Shown here: positions 63,905 through 64,000 of the stretch, in pieces
Numbering within the stretch: position 1 is the stretch's first letter
How the letters are laid out: the number at the start of each line of letters is the position of its first letter
Assembly: GCF_004216775.1 (NCBI RefSeq)
Contig: NZ_SGXF01000004.1
Location: forward strand, 124,001-188,000
Direction of reading: 5' to 3'
From: Cuneatibacter caecimuris
Lineage (GTDB): Bacteria; Bacillota; Clostridia; Lachnospirales; Lachnospiraceae
DNA length: 64,000 nucleotides
The notes under the pieces: model-generated
Told to the model about the DNA's origin: nothing
Database searches by the model: none
The model's input: the letters and a program-made list of their open reading frames with translations, nothing else
Program-made: the position numbers and the translations under genes

Positions 63905-64000
63905 TTATAAATTTTCTTCCCCATCAAATAAGACATGCTGCCTGGCCGGCTGTTCCGGGGCGTCCTGAATTTCAGGAAGAGGTTCGCCTGCCTCCCTCAT
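63905..64000 (-). CDS. C-terminal end of a gene truncated by the window edge
   Basis: The minus-strand frame is open from the edge to a TAA at 63905 and ends EIQDAPEQPARQHVLFDGEE then NL. A methionine codon falls exactly at the edge, but the following terminator and the lack of visible ribosome site suggest the tail of a longer protein. Function cannot be told from 31 residues. Confidence 0.4.
   Translation of the reverse strand: MREAGEPLPEIQDAPEQPARQHVLFDGEENL

Overview
The window is a chromosomal replication-origin region from a low-to-mid GC, anaerobic Firmicute. Gene order (rpmH-rnpA-yidD-yidC-jag-mnmE-mnmG-rsmG leaving the origin on the minus strand; dnaA-dnaN-yaaA-recF-gyrB-gyrA-gdpP-rplI-dnaB on the plus strand), pyruvate formate-lyase, a 2[4Fe-4S] ferredoxin and abundant MerR regulators point to Clostridia, most likely Lachnospiraceae. 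Genus cannot be fixed from the sequence alone.

Region 1 (1-19,700) is the origin core. rpmH and its downstream translation/membrane-insertion/tRNA-modification genes run leftward from a near-consensus promoter. The rpmH-dnaA gap holds a cluster of DnaA boxes, and the dnaA-dnaN gap holds further boxes and a DnaA-trio-like unwinding element, so the origin looks bipartite as in Bacillus. Rightward genes give the initiator, sliding clamp, RecF, gyrase, a c-di-AMP phosphodiesterase, ribosomal protein bL9 and the replicative helicase.

Region 2 (19,700-32,650) is metabolic and regulatory: an SPL-like radical SAM protein, a short-chain dehydrogenase, a MerR/coiled-coil protein, AraC and ROK regulators flanking a lone fucose mutarotase-like gene, a ferredoxin, and a pyruvate formate-lyase locus in which the glycyl-radical domain is encoded separately from the enzyme body. 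DUF1858, aldose-epimerase, DUF1275 and a membrane-anchored unknown follow.

Region 3 (32,600-41,760) has a two-component system, mutS2, a ComB-like phosphatase, an HtrA-like protein that has lost two catalytic residues, yhaM and an RlmD-type RNA methyltransferase. Region 4 (41,760-44,160) is an AT-rich accessory island with a DUF1016/YhcG nuclease, a decayed RhuM gene and an orphan ORF.

Region 5 (44,200-53,850) holds an MGMT-like protein, an aminotransferase, a MerR/lipoprotein divergent pair with a typical MerR promoter, a CIRCE-controlled Hsp20 and a complete 2-aminoethylphosphonate uptake and degradation operon. Region 6 (53,850-64,000) has a serine recombinase, a membrane-bound MerR regulator with a small membrane partner, a GH3 glycosidase with an iron alcohol dehydrogenase, a RelB/YafQ toxin-antitoxin pair, AzlCD and another MerR regulator.

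An approximately 75-100 nt structured repeat occurs three times (25,046; 26,808; 54,023), always between genes. No tRNA, rRNA or CRISPR array was found.
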